NCBI RefSeq assembly: GCF_900167525.1 | Contig: NZ_FUZQ01000001.1 | Location: 62,001-126,000, forward strand | Source of the DNA: Krasilnikoviella flava | GTDB taxonomy: Bacteria > Actinomycetota > Actinomycetes > Actinomycetales > Cellulomonadaceae | Length of the DNA: 64,000 nt | Reading direction: 5' to 3' | Shown here: positions 55,482 to 64,000 of the stretch, piece by piece | Position numbering within the stretch: the stretch's first letter is position 1 | How the letters are laid out: the number at the start of each line of letters is the position of its first letter | Translations under genes and position numbers: made by a program | Notes under the pieces: model-generated | What the model was told of the DNA's origin: nothing | The model's input: only the letters and a program-made list of their open reading frames with translations | Databases searched by the model: none

Positions 55482-56924
55482 GTGTCCGACGAGCGCACGC
55501 TCTTCCCGATCACCATGCGCGGTTACGACCGCACCCAGGTGGACGGTCACATCGCCCGACTCGAGCAGGCGCTCGAGGAGGCCCGCCGGAACGTCGAGAG
55601 CACCGACGCGCGCGCCATGCAGATCTCCTCGGAGCTCGCGCTGGTGCAGCGCCAGCTCCGGGAGAACGAGAAGCCGTCGTACGCCGGGCTCGGCTCCCGC
55701 GTCGAGCGGCTGCTGCGGTCCGCCGAGGAGCAGTCCACCGAGGTGCTCACCCAGGCCAACCAGCAGGCCGCCGACGTGATGGCGCGAGCCAAGCTGTCCG
55801 CCGGCCAGGTGCGCGCCCGCGCGGAGTCCGAGGCCTCCGAGCTGCTGGGCAGCGCACGCCGCGAGGCCGAGGAGATCCGGTCCACGACGGCCGCGGAGGC
55901 CGAGGGCACGCTCCTCGCCGCCCAGCGCCGCGCCGAGGAGCTGGTCGGCTCTGCCGAGCGCGAGGCCGCCCTCATCACCTCCACGCTCTCCGCGGAGGAG
56001 AGCGAGCGGCGCGCCACCCTCGAGCGCGAGATCGGCGTCCAGCGTTCCACCGCCGAGCGCGAGACCACCGAGCTGCGGGTCTCCGCCGAGCGGGACACCG
56101 CGCAGCAGCGGGCGCAGACCGCCGCCGAGGCCGCCGCCCTGCGCGAGGAGGCCGACCGCGAGTCGACCGACCTGCTCGAGCGCACCCGTCGCGAGGCTGC
56201 CCGCATCGTCGCCGAGGCCAAGCACCACGCGGCCGAGGCGTCCGACGCCGTCACGACCGAGCTCGAGCAGCTCCGCGAGCAGGCCCGCGCCGCGCTGGCC
56301 GACGCCGAGCTCGAGATCGCCCAGCGCCGCGAGCAGGTGGAGCACGAGGCCGCCGCCCGGCACGAGACGGCGCGGCAGGAGACCGACCTGCTCGTGCGCG
56401 CCGCCGAGGAGCACGCCGCGGAGGCCGAGCAGCGCGTCGCCCTGGCGCTGCAGCAGGCGGAGAAGGTCCGCGCGGAGTCGGACGCGTACGTCAAGGCGCT
56501 CGTGGCGGACGCCCGCCGCACGGCCGACGGGATCGTCTCCGAGGCGCGCGAGTTCACCGAGCAGATGGTGAACGACGCCCGTGCCGAGGCGGAGCACCAC
56601 CGCACCACGGCGACCCGGCAGCTCGAGGACCTCACGCGGCGGCACGACTCGATCAACTCCTACCTCGACGAGCTGCGCGGCCTGCTCGGCGCGGAGAAGG
56701 CCGCGCCCGCCGCCGCCGTCGCCGAGCCCGTCGTCGTCGCGGACGTCCCCGGCCCCCCGCCGGAGCCGGTGGTCGAGGCCGAGCCGGTCGCCGAGGCTGC
56801 CCCGGAGGAGCCCGAGGAGGCTGCCGACGAGGAGCCGACGCCGAGCGAGCCCGTGCAGCCGGAGGACGCCGCCGACACGGACGCCGGCGCCGAGAAGGAG
56901 ACGCCTGCGGCCTCGAAGGCCTGA
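55482..56924 (+). CDS. DivIVA-domain long coiled-coil protein
   Basis: A 480-residue scaffold. The N-terminal FPITMRGYDRTQVDGHI is the DivIVA membrane-curvature-binding segment. Residues about 20-390 form a nearly uninterrupted Ala/Glu/Arg-rich coiled coil without Pro, and the C-terminal 90 residues are acidic and Pro-rich. Such proteins organise polar growth and the cytoskeleton (Wag31, Scy and FilP types). This one is longer than Wag31 and more Scy-like. GTG 55482 has GGAGG seven bases upstream, better than ATG 55464 whose codons would contain that site. A strong terminator follows. Confidence 0.88.
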   Translation: MSDERTLFPITMRGYDRTQVDGHIARLEQALEEARRNVESTDARAMQISSELALVQRQLRENEKPSYAGLGSRVERLLRSAEEQSTEVLTQANQQAADVMARAKLSAGQVRARAESEASELLGSARREAEEIRSTTAAEAEGTLLAAQRRAEELVGSAEREAALITSTLSAEESERRATLEREIGVQRSTAERETTELRVSAERDTAQQRAQTAAEAAALREEADRESTDLLERTRREAARIVAEAKHHAAEASDAVTTELEQLREQARAALADAELEIAQRREQVEHEAAARHETARQETDLLVRAAEEHAAEAEQRVALALQQAEKVRAESDAYVKALVADARRTADGIVSEAREFTEQMVNDARAEAEHHRTTATRQLEDLTRRHDSINSYLDELRGLLGAEKAAPAAAVAEPVVVADVPGPPPEPVVEAEPVAEAAPEEPEEAADEEPTPSEPVQPEDAADTDAGAEKETPAASKA

Positions 56925-56935
56925 GCGCCGCACCC

Positions 56936-56976
56936 CGCCGAGGGCCCGCCACCGATCCGGTGGCGGGCCCTCGGCG
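56936..56976. terminator. Strong bidirectional terminator
   Basis: A 19-bp perfect stem (56936-56954 with 56958-56976) and a 3-base loop, between convergent genes, six bases before the end of the hydrolase gene. Confidence 0.88.
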
Positions 56977-56981
56977 TCTCG

Positions 56982-57827
56982 TCAGCGGGTCGACGCCGGC
57001 CGGTACTGCCAGGGCCACCGGGGCGGGTTGGTGCGCTCGGCCACGCGCCGGTGCAGCAGGCCGATCGCGGCCGCGACGGTGGCCGGGTCCTCGACGGCGC
57101 TCATGTGGCCGGCAGCGGGGACCACGGTGAGCGCGCCGTCGCGCGCCGCGTGCACCATGTGCTCGGCCTCGACCAACGGGGTCACCTGGTCCTCGGCCCC
57201 GACCACCACCGCGACGGGGCCGTCGAACGTCTCCAGCACGGGGGTGCGGTCGGGCCGCGCGGCCATCGCACGCTGCGCCCAGGCCACGCCCGACGGCGAC
57301 TGCGCACGGATCCAGGACTCGAGCAGCGGGAAGAGGTTGCGGCGCTGCTCGGCGCTCGTGGTGCCGAGCAGCGCGCCGGGCATGCTGAGCACCGGGTCGA
57401 GCGTCTGGCCTTCGGTGACGAGGTCCGCGATCCGGAGCCGGTTGGCCCGCGCCGCGTCGAGGTCCGCCGTCGACTTGGTGTCCACGAGCCCGAGCCCGAC
57501 GACGAACCCCGGGTGCCGCTCGGCCAGGGCCAGCGCCACGTAGCCACCCATCGACAGCCCGACCACGACCGCGTTTCCCTCGCCCTGCGCGCGCATGGTG
57601 CGATGGACGGCGTCGGCCACGTCCTCGAGCCGCGGCGGGATACCCCCGAGGTCGGAGTGGCCCTGGCCGGGCAGGTCCACGCCGATGGCGCGCACCCCCT
57701 CGGGCAGGGCCTGTGCCGCGGCCGCCCACATGCGGTGGTCGAGCGGGAAGCCGTGCAGCAGCAGGACCGGCGTGCCCGCCCCCTCGTGGAGCGGGTAGGT
57801 CGCCAGGAGCGCAGAGGTGGTGGTCAT
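56982..57827 (-). CDS. Alpha/beta hydrolase (3-oxoadipate enol-lactonase-like)
   Basis: A 281-residue cytoplasmic hydrolase. The oxyanion segment is VLLLHGFPLDHRMW, the nucleophile Ser is in VGLSMGGYVAL (about residue 93), the acid Asp in GAEDQVTP and the His in PAAGHMSAVE. The closest impression is the PcaD/BioH-like group of small esterases, but no aromatic degradation genes are near. It ends beside the strong terminator. Confidence 0.82.
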   Translation of the reverse strand: MTTTSALLATYPLHEGAGTPVLLLHGFPLDHRMWAAAAQALPEGVRAIGVDLPGQGHSDLGGIPPRLEDVADAVHRTMRAQGEGNAVVVGLSMGGYVALALAERHPGFVVGLGLVDTKSTADLDAARANRLRIADLVTEGQTLDPVLSMPGALLGTTSAEQRRNLFPLLESWIRAQSPSGVAWAQRAMAARPDRTPVLETFDGPVAVVVGAEDQVTPLVEAEHMVHAARDGALTVVPAAGHMSAVEDPATVAAAIGLLHRRVAERTNPPRWPWQYRPASTR

Positions 57828-57883
57828 CGTCGACTCCTCGTCATCAGCGGATCACATCAGCGGGTGGTCCCGCCCGTGCCGGG

Positions 57884-58657
57884 TCATCGCGGAACGGTCT
57901 CGGCCTGATGTACCTCGCCGTCGAAGTGCGTCGGCAGCGGGGCGTGGCCGGGCAGCACGTGCCCGACGATCTCGTCGAGCACCCGGCGCACCGCCGGCTC
58001 CCCGACCCACAGGTGCTTCGCGCCGTCGACGCCGATCACCTCGGCCTGCGGCACGCGGGCGAACCGGCGGCGGGCCTCGTCGGGGCGCAGGTAGTCGTCG
58101 TGCTCGGGCACGAGCACCACCAGCGGACGGCCGAACGCCGCCCAACGGTCGAGGTCGGCGTCCGTGGCACGGTGCAGCGGCGGCGACAGCAGGATCGCGC
58201 CCTCGACGGCCGGGTCGGTGCCGTGCTTGAGCACCAGCTCGGTGCCGAACGACCAGCCGACGAGCCACGGCCGTGGCAGCTCACGGAACTCCGCGAGCTC
58301 GATCGCGGCGGCCACGTCGTACCGCTCCGCGTCCCCGCCGTCGAACGCCCCGCCGGACGTGCCGCGGGGCGACGACGTCCCCCGGGTGTTGAACCGCAGC
58401 ACGGCGAGGTCCGCGAGCGCGGGCAGGCGCCACGCCGCCTTGCGGTACACGTGCGAGTCCATGTAACCGCCGTGCGTGGGCAACGGGTGGAACGTGAGGA
58501 GGGTCGCGACCGGGTCCCGGCCGGCCGGGAGGGCGAGCTCGCCGACGAGCGTGAGCCCGTCCGCCGTGTGCAGCTCGACGTCCTCACGGCGCGCTGGGAG
58601 CATCGTGAGGGAGCGGATCTGGTGACCGGTGGCCTGCCCGGCTGCGTCGTCGTTCAT
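57884..58657 (-). CDS. Alpha/beta hydrolase (dienelactone-hydrolase-like)
   Basis: A 257-residue protein. The nucleophile Ser is in GWSFGTELV (about residue 140), the acid Asp in PEHDDYLRP and the His in GAKHLWVG. RFNTRGTSSPRG replaces the usual oxyanion arm. It resembles the YtpA/YpfH-like uncharacterised hydrolases that precede a second hydrolase in many actinobacteria. TACGCT (58671-58666) stands eight bases before the ATG with GGGAGG between, so it has its own promoter with a very short leader. It is 56 bases upstream of the next hydrolase gene on the same strand and probably co-transcribed. Confidence 0.78.
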   Translation of the reverse strand: MNDDAAGQATGHQIRSLTMLPARREDVELHTADGLTLVGELALPAGRDPVATLLTFHPLPTHGGYMDSHVYRKAAWRLPALADLAVLRFNTRGTSSPRGTSGGAFDGGDAERYDVAAAIELAEFRELPRPWLVGWSFGTELVLKHGTDPAVEGAILLSPPLHRATDADLDRWAAFGRPLVVLVPEHDDYLRPDEARRRFARVPQAEVIGVDGAKHLWVGEPAVRRVLDEIVGHVLPGHAPLPTHFDGEVHQAETVPR

Positions 58658-58750
58658 CGCCTCCCAGCGTAGTTCCGCCCGGCGCTCCAGGCCGGTCCGG
58701 GGACGGCGGTCCGCCTCGTCGTGAGGTCGGCACAGGTGCGCGGCGTCACG

Positions 58751-59050
58751 TCAGCGCAGCCGCGCGCGACGCTCCCAGCAGGAGGCGTGCCAGTGCCGGC
58801 GGTCCTCGAGGCCCGCGGCCTCTCCCCCGACGCCGTCCCGCTGCCACGCGACCACGTGCGGCGTGCCCGCCGGGATCTCCTGCCGGCAGGCCGGGCAGCG
58901 GTACGCCTTGTCGCCGCCGCGCAGCCGCCGCACCGTCCACTCGCCGTCGTCGGCGCTCTCGCGGCGCACCCCGCCGAGGGCACGGTCGAGGTCGATCGGC
59001 GGGGGCGGCGCGCTCCAGGGGCGCTTGCGGGAGGGACGACGCGAGGGCAT
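58751..59050 (-). CDS. Small conserved putative zinc-binding protein
   Basis: A 99-residue basic protein. After SRRPSRKRPW comes a domain with CPACRQEIPAG, HVVAW and HWHASCW, so Cys2-His/Cys ligands could bind one zinc. From memory the family is conserved in actinobacteria and often mislabelled as ATP/GTP-binding. No function is known; nucleic-acid contact is possible. ATG 59050 is chosen because GACAAT lies exactly six bases upstream, matching the leaderless pattern. It is divergent from the FKBP gene. Confidence 0.75.
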   Translation of the reverse strand: MPSRRPSRKRPWSAPPPPIDLDRALGGVRRESADDGEWTVRRLRGGDKAYRCPACRQEIPAGTPHVVAWQRDGVGGEAAGLEDRRHWHASCWERRARLR

Positions 59051-59170
59051 GCACCCATTGTCGCGCGACGGCACGCTCCGCCCCCCGCGGGCCCCTGGAA
59101 GCCTGGACGGCGCGGTCAGGTGGTGCCGTTACAGTGGCCCGGTTCGCCACCGCCGACCGAAGGACTCCCC

Positions 59171-60142
59171 GTGAAGCTCCGCACGTCCGCCGCCGCCACC
59201 GCGCTGGCGCTGGCCGCGGCCCTGACCCTGACCGCCTGCGCCGACGACTCGGGCGACGGTGCTACCCCGTCGGCCTCGGCGTCGTCGTCGGCGGCGCCCG
59301 AGACCCCTGCCCCCACCAAGGAGGACGTCGCCGCCCTGGAGTCCGTGAAGGTCGAGGGCGAGGCCGGCAAGGAGCCGAAGCTGTCCTTCAAGGCCCCGCT
59401 CGAGGTGTCGACCGCGACGTCCCGCGTCATCGACGAGGGCGACGGCGCCGAGCTGGCCGAGGGGATGAAGGTCACGATCGACTTCGTCGGCTACCTCGGG
59501 GCCGACGGCAAGAGCCAGGGCTCCACCTGGGCGCAGAAGGCGCCGCAGAGCTTCGTCCTCGGCGACGCGAGCTACGGCGTGCTGACCGAGCCCCTCCAGG
59601 GCCAGAAGGTCGGCTCCCGCGTCCTCGTCGCGTTCCCGTCGCAGGACGCCCAGGGGCAGGCCGTCACGGCCGTCAACCTCATCGAGGTCACAGACGCGAA
59701 GAAGATCCCGACGCGCGCCGAGGGCGAGGCCGTCGAGCCGGAGAAGGGCCTGCCGACCGTCACGCTCGACGACTCGGGCAAGCCGTCGGTGGAGATCCCG
59801 AAGGGCTACGAGGCGCCGAAGGACCTCGTCTCGCAGCCGCTCATCAAGGGCGACGGGGCGAAGGTGAAGGAGGGCCAGACGATCACGGCCCAGTACACCG
59901 GCTGGACGCTCGACGGGAAGTCCTTCGACTCGTCGTGGGAGCGCGGCACGCCCGCCAGCTTCCCGATCGCGCAGGGCCAGGTCATCGACGGCTGGGTCAA
60001 GGGCCTCGCCGGCCAGACCGTCGGGAGCCAGGTGCTCCTCGTGATCCCCGCCGAGCAGGCGTACGGCGCCGAGAAGAGCGACGACAACGAGCTCGCCGGC
60101 CAGCCGCTGGTCTTCGTGGTCGACATCCTCGACGCGCAGTGA
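59171..60142 (+). CDS. FKBP-type peptidyl-prolyl isomerase lipoprotein with two FKBP domains
   Basis: A 323-residue exported lipoprotein. The lipobox LTACADD (Cys about residue 20) is followed by a Ser/Ala/Pro linker. The first FKBP-like domain (about 75-175) has lost the FDSS and VIxGW residues of the active site. The second (about 215-323) keeps FDSSWERG, VIDGWVKGL, and the AYG flap. It catalyses proline isomerisation of secreted proteins at the outer membrane face. GTG 59171 has AAGGA upstream. TACAGT (59130-59135) is a possible -10. Confidence 0.92.
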   Translation: MKLRTSAAATALALAAALTLTACADDSGDGATPSASASSSAAPETPAPTKEDVAALESVKVEGEAGKEPKLSFKAPLEVSTATSRVIDEGDGAELAEGMKVTIDFVGYLGADGKSQGSTWAQKAPQSFVLGDASYGVLTEPLQGQKVGSRVLVAFPSQDAQGQAVTAVNLIEVTDAKKIPTRAEGEAVEPEKGLPTVTLDDSGKPSVEIPKGYEAPKDLVSQPLIKGDGAKVKEGQTITAQYTGWTLDGKSFDSSWERGTPASFPIAQGQVIDGWVKGLAGQTVGSQVLLVIPAEQAYGAEKSDDNELAGQPLVFVVDILDAQ

Positions 60143-60147
60143 CGCCG

Positions 60148-60188
60148 CGGCCGTCGTCGTGACGTCCCGCACGTCACGACGACGGCCG
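60148..60188. terminator. Terminator after the FKBP gene
   Basis: An 18-bp perfect stem (60148-60165 with 60171-60188) and a 5-base loop, starting six bases after the stop codon. A second small palindrome TGCAGGT-C-ACCTGCA follows at 60189-60203, upstream of the phosphoribosyltransferase promoter. Confidence 0.88.
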
Positions 60189-60271
60189 TGCAGGTCACCT
60201 GCAGGTCAGCACCACCACGGCGGCGGGCCCCCGGTCACGGGGGTTCGCCGCCGCGCGTATTCTCGGGGTCC

Positions 60272-60814
60272 ATGAGCGCACAGCCCGTCCCTGCCGGCAC
60301 CGAGCCGCCCACCGCCGTCGACGTCGCCCCCGAGCGCGAGGTGCTCACCTGGACCCTGCTGCCCGTGGCGATCCGCGAGCTGGCGCAGCGGGTCGTCGAC
60401 AGCGGGTTCCTGCCCGACGTCGTGGTCGCGGTCGCCCGTGGCGGCCTCGTGCCCGGCGGCGCCATGGCGTACGCGCTGGGCACCAAGGGAGTGGGCACGC
60501 TGAACGTCGAGTTCTACACCGACATCGGCAAGACGCTCGACGACCCGCGCGTGCTCCCGCCCCTCATGGACACGTCCGAGCTTCCCGGGTCCAAGGTGCT
60601 CGTGGTGGACGACGTCGCCGACTCGGGCCGCACCCTCGCGCTGGTCATGGACCTCCTCGCGAAGCAGGGCGCCGACGCCCGCTCCGTGGTGCTCTACACC
60701 AAGCCGCGCACCATCATCCGGCCGGACTACTCCTGGCGGGACACGGACCTGTGGATCACCTTCCCGTGGTCCGCCGACCCGCCCGTCACCGGTGCGCACT
60801 CGGCCGACGTCTGA
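60272..60814 (+). CDS. Phosphoribosyltransferase (purine salvage type)
   Basis: A 180-residue type I phosphoribosyltransferase. The PRPP-binding loop is VLVVDDVADSGRT (about residue 110), and VVAVARGGLVPGG forms the pyrophosphate loop. WITFPWSADPP at the end is typical of the xanthine/hypoxanthine branch, so it likely converts a purine base and PRPP to the nucleotide. The exact base is uncertain. TATTCT (60258-60263) lies eight bases before ATG 60272, giving a very short or absent leader. Confidence 0.85.
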   Translation: MSAQPVPAGTEPPTAVDVAPEREVLTWTLLPVAIRELAQRVVDSGFLPDVVVAVARGGLVPGGAMAYALGTKGVGTLNVEFYTDIGKTLDDPRVLPPLMDTSELPGSKVLVVDDVADSGRTLALVMDLLAKQGADARSVVLYTKPRTIIRPDYSWRDTDLWITFPWSADPPVTGAHSADV

Positions 60815-60818
60815 GCCG

Positions 60819-61748
60819 TCATGCGGCCCGGGCGAACAGCTCCCGGGCCCGGTCGACCACGAGGTCCGGGCGCTCGTCGACCATGAAGTGCGAGACCCCG
60901 GGGAGCACGTCGACGGTGAGGTCGTCGGCACGCTCCTCGTACCCGCCCATCAGGCGCGGGTCGCTGAGGATGTCGCCCTCGCCGAGCAGCGACACCGTTG
61001 GCGTGGTCAGGTACCCGTCCCGGTAGGCCCCGCGCAGCACGGCCCACAGCTCGCGCCGCACGAAGTCGCGGCAGAGCGCCGACCCCGCGCGTGCGCGCGC
61101 GGGCTGCCGGAGCGGAGCGACGAACGCCTCGACGTCCGCGTCGGTCATCGCGGGCTTCTCGCCGCCGTATGCCCGCAGCAGGTGGCGCGGGAGGCGCTGA
61201 CCGCCCCGACCGAGGGCCCGCGGCCCGGTCAGCCGGGAGGCGAGCACCATCTGGAACCACGTGTGCCGCAGCGTGAGCAGCATCCGCGGGTCGAACCGCA
61301 GCCACGGGTGGGGCACGCCCATGGTCAGCAACGACGCGGCCCGGTCGGGGTGCTCGAGGCCGAGGTGGAAGCCGACGATCGCGCCCCAGTCGTGGGCGAC
61401 GACGTGCGCGCGGCTCAGCCCCAGCGCGTCGAGCAGCCCGACGACGTCGGCCAGGAGCCGGTCGTGGGTGTAGCCGTCGGACGGAGCGTCGGTCCAGCCG
61501 CAACCACGCATGTCGGGGCACACGACGTGGTGGTCCTCGGCCAGCGGCCCGATCACGCCGCGCCACTCCCACCAGTGCTGCGGGAACCCGTGGAGCAGCA
61601 GCACCGGCTCGCCGGCGCCCTGCTCGACGACGTGCATCGCGAGCCCGTCGACGTCGACCCACCGATGGGTGACGCCGGCCAGCTCGGGCATCGGTACCGC
61701 GGGCAGCGTCGTGGCGGCCCGCCCTCTACCCACCGCGTTCTCGTCCAT
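60819..61748 (-). CDS. Alpha/beta hydrolase, epoxide hydrolase-like
   Basis: A 309-residue protein. HGFPQHWWEWR is the oxyanion HGxP motif of epoxide hydrolases, the nucleophile is Asp in HDWGAIVG (about residue 120), and the His is in GVSHFMVDE. An Asp nucleophile fits epoxide hydrolases and haloalkane dehalogenases, not esterases. TAGCGT (61762-61757) is eight bases before the ATG. It is divergent from a TetR gene with an operator palindrome between them, so it is probably induced by the compound it detoxifies. Confidence 0.87.
   Translation of the reverse strand: MDENAVGRGRAATTLPAVPMPELAGVTHRWVDVDGLAMHVVEQGAGEPVLLLHGFPQHWWEWRGVIGPLAEDHHVVCPDMRGCGWTDAPSDGYTHDRLLADVVGLLDALGLSRAHVVAHDWGAIVGFHLGLEHPDRAASLLTMGVPHPWLRFDPRMLLTLRHTWFQMVLASRLTGPRALGRGGQRLPRHLLRAYGGEKPAMTDADVEAFVAPLRQPARARAGSALCRDFVRRELWAVLRGAYRDGYLTTPTVSLLGEGDILSDPRLMGGYEERADDLTVDVLPGVSHFMVDERPDLVVDRARELFARAA
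60825..60849. terminator. Hairpin at the convergent ends of the phosphoribosyltransferase and epoxide-hydrolase genes
   Basis: GGCCCGGG (60825-60832) pairs with 60842-60849 across a 9-base loop. It lies in the last codons of the minus-strand gene, 10 bases after the plus-strand stop. Confidence 0.5.
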
Positions 61749-61769
61749 ACCGTCCGACGCTACTATGGC

Positions 61770-61789
61770 TGTAGTGTCATGTCACTACA
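61770..61789. promoter_or_regulatory. TetR operator palindrome
   Basis: TGTAGTG-N6-CACTACA, perfect 7-base arms, midway between the divergent epoxide-hydrolase and TetR genes and just upstream of both -10 hexamers. This is the expected binding site of the adjacent regulator. Confidence 0.75.
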
Positions 61790-61805
61790 TCCGCAGTAAT
61801 CGGGC

Positions 61806-61817
61806 TAGGGTGCCGTC
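61806..61817 (+). promoter_or_regulatory. Leaderless promoter -10 of the TetR gene
   Basis: TAGGGT (61806-61811), then exactly six bases, then GTG 61818. The same hexamer and spacing occur before the hydrolase gene at 23160. Confidence 0.6.
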
Positions 61818-62378
61818 GTGACCACCATCGCCCCGCCCCGCCGTCGCGCGCTCGACGCGGCCGTCGACCTGCTCGGCACCGAGGGGCTCCGCGCCCTCAC
61901 GCACGGACGGGTCGACGAGCGCGCCGGCCTCCCCCGCGGGTCGACGTCGAACTATTTCCGCACCCGCACCGCCCTGCTGGCCGGGGTCTCCGACGAGCTC
62001 GCCGCCCGTGACCTCGCCGCCCTGGCCGCCGCGCCGGAGCCCGGGTCGGCGGCCGACTTCGTCGACATGCTGTGCGCCGGCTTCGCGCAGGCGACCGGCC
62101 CCGACCGCGCCGCCACGACCGCCCGCCTCGCCCTCTTCCTCGAGGCGAGCCACGACGCCGACCTGCGAGGGCGCGTGAACCGAGGGCGCGACGCGCTCAT
62201 CGACTGGGGCGAACGGATGGCGGGCCGGCTCGGCGCGGCCGACGCGCGGGCGGCGATGCTCGCCGTCGCCGGCACCTACGAGGGCCTGCTGCTGCACGCG
62301 ATCGCGCGCCACGACCCCGCCGACCCGCGCCCGACGCTCGCGCTCGTCGTCGACGCGGCGCTGGGACCGCCGAGGTAG
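61818..62378 (+). CDS. TetR-family transcriptional regulator
   Basis: A 186-residue regulator. The N-terminal helix-turn-helix contains ALDAAVDLLGTEGLRALTHGRVDERAGLPRGSTSNYF in shortened form (GLRALTHGRVDERAGLP, then STSNYFRTRTALL). The C-terminal domain is all-helical with LALFLEASHDADLR. It has its own leaderless start and a palindromic operator shared with the epoxide-hydrolase gene. Its stop codon TAG is part of a 20-base tandem repeat. Confidence 0.87.
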   Translation: MTTIAPPRRRALDAAVDLLGTEGLRALTHGRVDERAGLPRGSTSNYFRTRTALLAGVSDELAARDLAALAAAPEPGSAADFVDMLCAGFAQATGPDRAATTARLALFLEASHDADLRGRVNRGRDALIDWGERMAGRLGAADARAAMLAVAGTYEGLLLHAIARHDPADPRPTLALVVDAALGPPR

Positions 62379-62418
62379 TTCCGGACGCGCCGAGGTAGTT
62401 CCGGACGCGCCGAGGTAG
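62371..62418 (+). repeat. 20-bp tandem repeat (2.4 copies) at the end of the TetR gene
   Basis: CGAGGTAGTTCCGGACGCGC occurs at 62371-62390 and 62391-62410, with a third partial copy CGAGGTAG at 62411-62418. The first copy provides the TAG stop. The core GAGGTAGT resembles the tips of the 71-bp elements beside the DUF559 gene. Confidence 0.8.
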
Positions 62419-62419
62419 C

Positions 62420-62459
62420 GCGAAAGGGCGGCCCGCATTGATGCGGGCCGCCCCTTCGC
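62420..62459. terminator. Strong bidirectional terminator between TetR gene and nrdF
   Basis: A 19-base stem (62420-62438 with 62441-62459, one mismatch) with a 2-base loop. Weaker pairing extends outward to 62410 and 62469 using the GGTAG repeat tip. It serves the convergent TetR and nrdF genes. Confidence 0.85.
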
Positions 62460-62494
62460 ACTACATCGGCGGATCTCGGACTATCTCAGCAGGG

Positions 62495-64000
<1,506 letters not shown>

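Overview
The window comes from a very GC-rich actinobacterium. Coding density is high, many genes start with GTG, stop/start overlaps of the GTGA or ATGA type are common, and a complete GlgE maltosyltransferase pathway is present. Together with the carbohydrate-degrading genes and a class Ib ribonucleotide reductase, this suggests Micrococcales, most likely the Cellulomonas / Cellulosimicrobium / Isoptericola neighbourhood. That placement is inference. No rRNA, tRNA, CRISPR array, insertion sequence or prophage was seen.

Layout. (1) 1-12.8 kb: after the tail of a partial gene, narGHJI (respiratory nitrate reductase) and narK (nitrate/nitrite MFS carrier), followed by molybdenum-cofactor genes moeA, mobA, a DUF6457 protein, moaA and moaD. 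(2) 12.8-18.9 kb: one giant cell-surface protein of 2023 residues built of Ig/cadherin-like repeats and fibronectin III domains. (3) 19.1-23.8 kb: electron transfer flavoprotein genes, then a hydrolase-MFS pair divergent from a TetR regulator with a visible operator cluster. (4) 23.8-34.4 kb: glgX, a flavin dehydrogenase, a DUF559 (Vsr-like) putative nuclease, then glgE-treS-mak. (5) 34.5-49.3 kb: a galacto/mannoside utilisation island (GH2 beta-mannosidase, GH42 beta-galactosidase, dipeptide-type ABC transporter, ROK repressor, GH36 alpha-galactosidase, LacI regulator). It separates glgE-treS-mak from glgB (49.4 kb). (6) 51.7-64 kb: housekeeping and poorly known genes: a thioredoxin-fold/TPR protein with a lipoprotein and a membrane protein, a DivIVA-like coiled coil, several alpha/beta hydrolases, a double-FKBP lipoprotein, a phosphoribosyltransferase, a TetR/epoxide-hydrolase pair, nrdF and the end of nrdE.

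How the genes work together. Nitrate respiration needs the bis-MGD cofactor, so the nar and mo genes form one functional block. GlgX, GlgE, TreS, maltokinase and GlgB interconvert glycogen, trehalose and maltose-1-phosphate. The sugar island would import and trim galacto-manno-oligosaccharides, the side-chain and backbone sugars of galactomannan.

Most unusual signals. The DUF559 gene is flanked by two homologous 71-bp elements in inverted orientation (54/71 identical without gaps by hand alignment), each with 15-16 bp terminal inverted repeats. One element supplies the gene's stop codon. This looks like a candidate mobile unit made of a nuclease gene and palindromic repeats. A motif related to the repeat tips recurs at 62.4 kb, again supplying a stop codon. 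A different palindromic repeat sits in frame inside narG and recurs between glgB and the next gene, and moeA carries a third kind of in-frame palindrome. At least six genes show TAnnnT-like hexamers exactly six bases before the start codon, the arrangement expected of leaderless mRNAs.
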